A stretch of 39,491 nt of DNA. It comes from an uncultured Pseudomonadota bacterium (lineage in GTDB: Bacteria; Pseudomonadota; Zetaproteobacteria; Mariprofundales; Mariprofundaceae). The stretch lies in assembly GCA_913055645.1 (NCBI GenBank), contig CAJXLC010000020.1:1-39491 (forward strand), written 5' to 3'. The position numbers and the translations under genes were made by a program. The notes below the pieces were generated by a model that saw only the letters and a program-made list of their open reading frames with translations, did not search any database and was not told the origin of the DNA. Shown here one piece after another: positions 35,530 through 39,491 of this stretch. Each line of letters opens with the position of its first letter. Position 1 is the stretch's first letter.

Positions 35530-35700
35530 GCTGTGAAATTACATTCACTCTTTTGGCGGGACATGATCTCATTGTCGCTTTCGTAATTTTACCCAAACGC
35601 GGCATTGCTCCATAGAGTGCGAGGCAGATAGCATCAAGGATGGTTGATTTCCCCGCTCCGGTTTGCTTGGCAAACAGCAATCCTATTTCAAAATTCGTTC
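35530..35700 (-). pseudogene. sbcC: Remnant of the SbcC/Rad50-type nuclease ATPase N-terminal region
   Basis: On the minus strand LLFAKQTGAGKSTILDAICL then ALYGAMPRLGKI matches the Walker A region of SbcC. After that the frame breaks; one base over it resumes as ESDNEIMSRQKSEC, again like SbcC (NEIMSRQ..EC). The true N-terminus and the remaining 900 or more residues are missing, and no sbcD is beside it. The remnant ends about where the pseudogene on the other strand ends, suggesting one deletion removed parts of both genes. Confidence 0.6.
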
Positions 35701-35770
35701 CGTGTCGGAAACAGACCAGAATTACAGCCTGTGTGAGATCATGCACGCCACGCTGAAATAGACAGGTTCA

Positions 35771-37174
35771 TTACCACCCTTCATCGCCCGGAACATCTTC
35801 GGGTTCAGCCTTCACCAGTGATTTTGCCACCACCGCATCAATTTCCTGACTGATATAGGCCTCACCCGGCAGAATATTGATGCAACGCAGTTGCGTGCCA
35901 TCGGCTAATGTCTGCTGCCCCAGATCCTTCTGTTTGAAACCGTGACCCAGCGATAGCATGGTGCCATATTGTGCCGTGACGCATGTGCCGTCACCGATCC
36001 CGGCCAGCAGCTCCGCCAGCCCGATCGGTGCGCCGATAATGGTAAATTCTTTTCTGCGTCCTATGCCCATATGTCCGACAACCACCTCGCCAATCGACAT
36101 ACCGGCACGAAACGCAACCATGCCGCCATCGGCCCGTTTTATGGCCATTTTTTCACAGCCTGCCAACAGAGCCATGGCAGCCTTGGCTGCCTGATTCTCG
36201 TGGCATTTGAGATCAAACGGATGGTTGAACACAGCCACCAGCCGCTCACCACTCACATCATCCACATGCCCCCCGAAGGCATGCACAATTTGCTGAAACA
36301 GGGCGAAACAGCGATTGAGCGTGGCAATCACCTGTTCGTGATCATTATGTTGCAGGTAATCGTTAAAATCGATCATTTCGACCACCACCACGCTGACCTC
36401 CCGTTCCAGATGATCATCCAGCCGCGTATTTCTGTCGTATTCATCCGCCACCAGATGCGGACGTTGATAACGCCCATACAGATCAAATACTTTTTCGCGA
36501 TGCTCCAGTTTGGACACCATCTTGTTGAATTGATAAAATGCCTTGCCAAATTCATTGGTCGAGAAAATCGGCAGTTGCACGGCAAAATCACCTGTGGCAA
36601 CACGTTTGGATGCGGCAGCCAGCAGGCGCAGCTGCTTCACAATGCGTCCGCTCATGCCATAAACCAGCAGCGCTGCCAGCAGCGCGATCACTGCCGCCAT
36701 GGCGCTCAGGTGCAGTTTGATTTGTATATCATTTTCATGCCATGATGTGCCGGGGAAATAGACAGCAATGCTTCCCAGCCGGGTGCGATTGAATGTAATG
36801 CTGCTGGCATACCACTTGGGTTGCCCGGTAACCGCAACCGCCTCAGTGGGCAAAGCCGACAAGGATTTCACCGCCGCTGGAATGACACCATCACCAAACT
36901 TCATCGTTTCACCATTGGCCCAGCGCAGATAAATGGCAGTTCCGGGCAGATGCCGCCTGAACATCTCAACCAACTGCTTCACCTCAGGCATCGAGACAGC
37001 AGCCATCGGCATTTTCAACTCATCCGACAACAGACCGATCAACAGGGTGGCCTGCGCCTGCTCACTATGATGCCACGCTTTTTTTTCTATATCGGCAATA
37101 CTGACGAGCATCGCAACGGTCACCATAGCGACCAGAAAAATCGTCATCAGACTCCACAGCGTACGCAACGACAT
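35771..37174 (-). CDS. Membrane-bound class III cyclase homologue with catalytic residues lost
   Basis: The 467-residue product has an N-terminal membrane helix (8-27), a periplasmic sensor of about 130 residues, a second helix (158-176), a HAMP linker (177-230) and a class III nucleotide cyclase domain (about 255-420). The fold is clear (GGHVDDVSGERLVAVFN, FRAGMSIGEVVVGHMG, RRKEFTIIGAPIGLAELL) but the metal Asp pair is Glu266 and Glu310, the base-selecting Lys is Asp306, and the catalytic Asn and Arg are Gly385 and Leu389. It is therefore probably not a working adenylate cyclase; it may signal by conformation. GGGAG precedes the ATG. It is divergent from motA across a repeat element. Confidence 0.85.
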   Translation of the reverse strand: MSLRTLWSLMTIFLVAMVTVAMLVSIADIEKKAWHHSEQAQATLLIGLLSDELKMPMAAVSMPEVKQLVEMFRRHLPGTAIYLRWANGETMKFGDGVIPAAVKSLSALPTEAVAVTGQPKWYASSITFNRTRLGSIAVYFPGTSWHENDIQIKLHLSAMAAVIALLAALLVYGMSGRIVKQLRLLAAASKRVATGDFAVQLPIFSTNEFGKAFYQFNKMVSKLEHREKVFDLYGRYQRPHLVADEYDRNTRLDDHLEREVSVVVVEMIDFNDYLQHNDHEQVIATLNRCFALFQQIVHAFGGHVDDVSGERLVAVFNHPFDLKCHENQAAKAAMALLAGCEKMAIKRADGGMVAFRAGMSIGEVVVGHMGIGRRKEFTIIGAPIGLAELLAGIGDGTCVTAQYGTMLSLGHGFKQKDLGQQTLADGTQLRCINILPGEAYISQEIDAVVAKSLVKAEPEDVPGDEGW

Positions 37175-37205
37175 CGCTTCTCCCTGTTTGTGTAAATAAA
37201 TTAGC

Positions 37206-37373
37206 CTAGGAGGCTGTCGGACTTATGAGAAATCTACTGCGCGGTAGGGACAACGGCCCAACACTCCTGATTTATCGTTGCATAGTTACCACTATGCGCC
37301 TCAAAATCATGCTATTTTTGACTCGTTCCCCTACCTGCTCGCTACGATCACCCTAAGCCCAACAGACTCCTAG
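37206..37373. mobile_element. 168-bp MITE-like element with 20-bp imperfect terminal inverted repeats
   Basis: CTAGGAGGCTGTCGGACTTA at the left and the inverted TAAGCCCAACAGACTCCTAG at the right agree at 17 of 20 positions. The interior has its own inverted parts (GCATAGTTACCACTATGC) and no open frame. The form suggests a non-autonomous mobile or dispersed palindromic element, and a related single end lies at 11240-11259. It separates the cyclase homologue from the motA promoter. Confidence 0.65.
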
Positions 37374-37456
37374 CATATTGTTTGCCAACCTATCCATATG
37401 CCCCACTTAGCTGCGCTGTTCCGCCACGGCAATCCAAACAAACGAAATATTCACTT

Positions 37457-37472
37457 TGGCCGCAAATTTGCT
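37457..37472 (+). promoter_or_regulatory. Sigma-54 promoter of motA-motB
   Basis: TGGCCGCAAATTTGCT has the -24 half TGGC and the -12 half TTGCT at exact consensus spacing (GG and GC ten bases apart). The start would be near 37483, giving a 39-base leader that carries GAGGAG before the motA ATG. It ties motAB to the sigma-54 activators encoded at 6-11 kb. Confidence 0.65.
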
Positions 37473-37521
37473 TAATTCATGTATCAGCACTTCAGCTCAC
37501 ACGTTCATTGAGGAGATCAGC

Positions 37522-38373
37522 ATGGATATGTCAACGATTGCAGGCATTATGGCCGGGATTGGCCTGATTGTGTTATCGATCTTCCTGTCCGCCGTACAGC
37601 CCGGCGTATATATCAACCTGCCCGGACTACTGATCGTGATCGGCGGCACCCTTGCTGCCACCCTGGTCAGTTTCCCTACCCCGGAATTGGCCAAGGTCTG
37701 GCGCATATTGGGTCATGTATTTCGTAACAGGGAATATTCCATTCGAGATGATATTTCTGAAATCGCCCATGCCGCACGTTTGCGGCGGCATGGTGATCTG
37801 GCTCGTATTGAAGATCAGCTGGAACGCATCGACAACCCGTTTTTGAGAACGTCCATCCAGCTGGTGATTGACAACACGCCGCCCGCAGAAATCGTCAATA
37901 TTTTGCAATGGCGCATCAAACGTCTGCGCGAACAGGAACGCGCCGAAGCGCATATCTTCCATACCATGAGCATTTATGCACCGGCCTTCGGCATGTTCGG
38001 CACCCTGGTCGGCATGGTGAATATGTTGTACGGCATGAATGGCCCTGACCTGCTCAATGTCGGTCATAATATGGCCGTCGCTCTGATGACTACATTGTAC
38101 GGGCTGGTGCTATCCAATCTTATTTTTAAACCGATTGCGATCAAGGTGGAGCGGCGCACCGAAAAACGCGCCATGATTATGCGTATGATCGTTGAGGGCA
38201 CTATCATGCTGGCCGGCAATCGCAGCCCTGTATTCATTCGCGAAACCCTGAAATCCTTTTCGGCTCAGCATGATGATGAGCTGCGCGGCGCCAGCCATTC
38301 TTTCACCGACGAATTGCGCCCAACCGGTAAAGCATCCGGCAAGAAAGAACACAACCTGGATGATGATTTCTGA
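37522..38373 (+). CDS. motA: Flagellar stator protein MotA
   Basis: MotA with MotB forms the ion channel that pushes the rotor. The 283-residue product has four membrane helices: two near the N-terminus ([20 protein letters not shown] and [17 protein letters not shown]) and two after a large cytoplasmic loop ([20 protein letters not shown] and [18 protein letters not shown]). The loop carries the charged stretch [23 protein letters not shown] that contacts FliG. I start at ATG 37522 ([10 protein letters not shown]) with GAGGAG eight bases upstream; an ATG at 37456 lies on the promoter. It overlaps motB by one base (TGATG). Family resemblance is closer to PomA-type MotA than to ExbB/TolQ. Confidence 0.94.
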   Translation: MDMSTIAGIMAGIGLIVLSIFLSAVQPGVYINLPGLLIVIGGTLAATLVSFPTPELAKVWRILGHVFRNREYSIRDDISEIAHAARLRRHGDLARIEDQLERIDNPFLRTSIQLVIDNTPPAEIVNILQWRIKRLREQERAEAHIFHTMSIYAPAFGMFGTLVGMVNMLYGMNGPDLLNVGHNMAVALMTTLYGLVLSNLIFKPIAIKVERRTEKRAMIMRMIVEGTIMLAGNRSPVFIRETLKSFSAQHDDELRGASHSFTDELRPTGKASGKKEHNLDDDF

Positions 38374-39140
38374 TGCATCAACAGAACGGAAAACCAGTCG
38401 ATCTTTATCCCGGTTCCGGCATGGAATCCATTCGTAGCCATATTCTTGCCGATCCCGAAGAACATCTCTATGAAGATGATGGCCAGTCGGTAACACAAGA
38501 CGGGTGGATGGTCGCCTATCTGGATTTAATGACCTTGCTGCTGGCTCTGTTTATTATCATGGGGGCAATCAGCCACTCCAAGGCCGGCGTCAAAATGCAG
38601 GCGCCATCTTCACCGCAGAACACCGCTACCCAAGGCTCGCCCGTCTCGGACAATGCCACGATTCAACGTCAGGGTCAGAAGAAGGGGCAGGAAGAAAGCG
38701 TACAACGCATTCTGGGTAGCAATTCGCTCGGTGGCGTAATGGATTATAAAGCATCGCCGGGGGAAATTCGCCTGCAGATGCATGCCAATATGCTATTTGA
38801 TGCAGCCGGTACGCACCTGAGTAAAAAGGCCATGCGCACCCTCAAAAACATCGCCCGCGTGCTGACTAACTATCAGGGCAAAGTTGAAGTGGCCGGACAC
38901 ACGGATAATACGCCGCTCACCAAAGGTCGCTTTCATTCCAACTGGGAGCTCTCCAGCGCCCGGGCCGCAACCGTTGTAGAAGCATTGATCAATCTGGGCA
39001 TCAGCCAGCGTCGCCTGCACGCCACCGGCTATGCCGATACCAAACCGGTAGCATCCAATGCCACCGCCGAAGGGCGCGCCAAAAACCGCCGGGTGGAATT
39101 TGTTATCGATATGGGGCCGGAGTTTCTCTACACACGTTAG
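38373..39140 (+). CDS. motB: Flagellar stator protein MotB
   Basis: MotB anchors the stator to peptidoglycan and carries the ion-binding Asp. The 255-residue product has a 45-residue cytoplasmic head, one membrane helix with the essential Asp in [16 protein letters not shown] (near 50), a Gln/Ser-rich periplasmic linker, and an OmpA-type peptidoglycan-binding domain (about 140-250) with [30 protein letters not shown] and [13 protein letters not shown]. The first ATG overlaps the motA stop. The ion used, proton or sodium, cannot be told from sequence here. Base composition matches motA and the channel gene. Confidence 0.94.
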   Translation: MHQQNGKPVDLYPGSGMESIRSHILADPEEHLYEDDGQSVTQDGWMVAYLDLMTLLLALFIIMGAISHSKAGVKMQAPSSPQNTATQGSPVSDNATIQRQGQKKGQEESVQRILGSNSLGGVMDYKASPGEIRLQMHANMLFDAAGTHLSKKAMRTLKNIARVLTNYQGKVEVAGHTDNTPLTKGRFHSNWELSSARAATVVEALINLGISQRRLHATGYADTKPVASNATAEGRAKNRRVEFVIDMGPEFLYTR

Positions 39141-39289
39141 CGCGCATAGATTTCCCTTTGATTAGTTTAGCTGGAACAGCTGGAACCCAACGTCCGACAT
39201 GGTTCATAAACCTCCGGGATTTTCTGCCAGCATAAAATCAATGTCGGATGCGGGGTTTACATCAACAATAACAACAGGGAACGCAGAGG
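39141..39289. other. Convergent gap after motB
   Basis: This 149-base gap between motB and the converging DoxX gene has no strong stem-loop terminator. It holds a nine-base tandem duplication (AGCTGGAAC twice, about 39170-39187) and, on the minus strand, a GGAGG before a 34-codon frame that runs into motB and is not credited as a gene. Confidence 0.5.
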
Positions 39290-39491
39290 CTATTTCCCCC
39301 GGCTGCAAAAACGGGGCAATACCCACCGGGATATCGCTGCATCTATCGACAGCTTGCCGGGGCCAAACAGGATGATGGCAAGCAGCATCAACCCCCATGC
39401 CTTGTGATCAATAAATTCGGCACCGACAAAACCCGCCCATAATCCATGCGGCCACAGAGCCGGATAAGAAATAACGGCCACGATATTGTAG
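39290..39491 (-). CDS. DoxX-family membrane protein, C-terminal part (5' end outside window)
   Basis: The minus-strand frame is open at the right edge and ends at TAG (39290). The visible 66 residues, with AVISYPALWPHGLWAGFVGA, FIDHKAWGLMLLAIILFGPG then KLSIDAAISRWV, match the last helix and conserved GPGxLSxD end of DoxX proteins, small four-helix inner membrane proteins of oxidative or metal-stress and other operons. Upstream genes lie off the window; in some bacteria DoxX closes a bufABCD-like copper-binding peptide operon, but nothing here tests that. Confidence 0.75.
   Translation of the reverse strand, partial: YNIVAVISYPALWPHGLWAGFVGAEFIDHKAWGLMLLAIILFGPGKLSIDAAISRWVLPRFCSRGK

Noticed and set aside
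35969-36745. Open frame of 258 codons on the plus strand
   Set aside because: It lies opposite the cyclase homologue, whose protein has recognisable helices, HAMP and cyclase fold; the plus-strand product is rich in His, Gln and Cys and resembles nothing.
39103-39207. 34-codon minus-strand frame with GGAGG before its ATG
   Set aside because: It runs 38 bases into motB on the opposite strand and its product shows no hydrophobic or family pattern; the GGAGG may be chance.
1-39491. tRNA, rRNA, CRISPR array or complete insertion sequence
   Set aside because: No cloverleaf, rRNA stretch, regularly spaced direct repeats or transposase frame was recognised on either strand by eye.

Overview
The window comes from a flagellated Gram-negative bacterium. 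Evidence is the flagellar basal-body operon, an outer-membrane lipid transport (Mla) operon, an ArnT-like lipid glycosyltransferase and a two-subunit glycyl-tRNA synthetase. A proteobacterium is certain enough; a marine, possibly zetaproteobacterial source is only an impression from gene style. No rRNA, tRNA, CRISPR array or complete insertion sequence was seen. One contig edge cuts fliI at the left and a DoxX-family gene at the right.

Left region (1-11 kb, minus strand): an early flagellar operon reads flgB-flgC-fliE-fliF-fliG-fliH-fliI, tightly packed with ATGA/TAATG stop-start overlaps. Upstream lie a sigma-54 activator with a degenerate receiver domain (FlrC/FleR/FlbD type), translationally coupled to a secreted 657-residue TPR protein, and a second sigma-54 activator with an intact receiver. 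Sigma-54 (-24/-12) candidate promoters precede the TPR gene, flgB (weak) and, far to the right, motA, so the activators plausibly govern these genes.

Middle region (11-34 kb): a YihY/BrkB membrane protein, an M24 Xaa-Pro peptidase, a twin cyclic-nucleotide-binding-fold protein, a UPF0104 membrane protein, an ArnT-like transferase with a polyprenyl-phosphate glycosyltransferase, an Hsp15-like RNA-binding protein and the HrpA helicase. Then comes an envelope block: mlaFEDC followed by a YhdP-like AsmA-family giant protein on the plus strand, meeting head-on a minus-strand operon glyQ-glyS-M14 peptidase-NTF2-like/SPOR protein. The first set suggests phospholipid traffic to the outer membrane; the last two genes suggest peptidoglycan trimming, perhaps for cell shape.

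Right region (34-39.5 kb): base composition and codon use change visibly (more G+C, CTG-rich leucine). It holds a voltage-gated-type potassium channel, two broken gene remnants meeting at a probable deletion junction, a membrane-bound class III cyclase homologue that has lost its catalytic residues, motA-motB behind a strong sigma-54 promoter, and part of a DoxX gene. Short inverted-repeat elements (12645-12752, 18356-18492, 37206-37373) and related single copies (11240-11259, 34051-34097) are spread between genes, one of them at the composition boundary.
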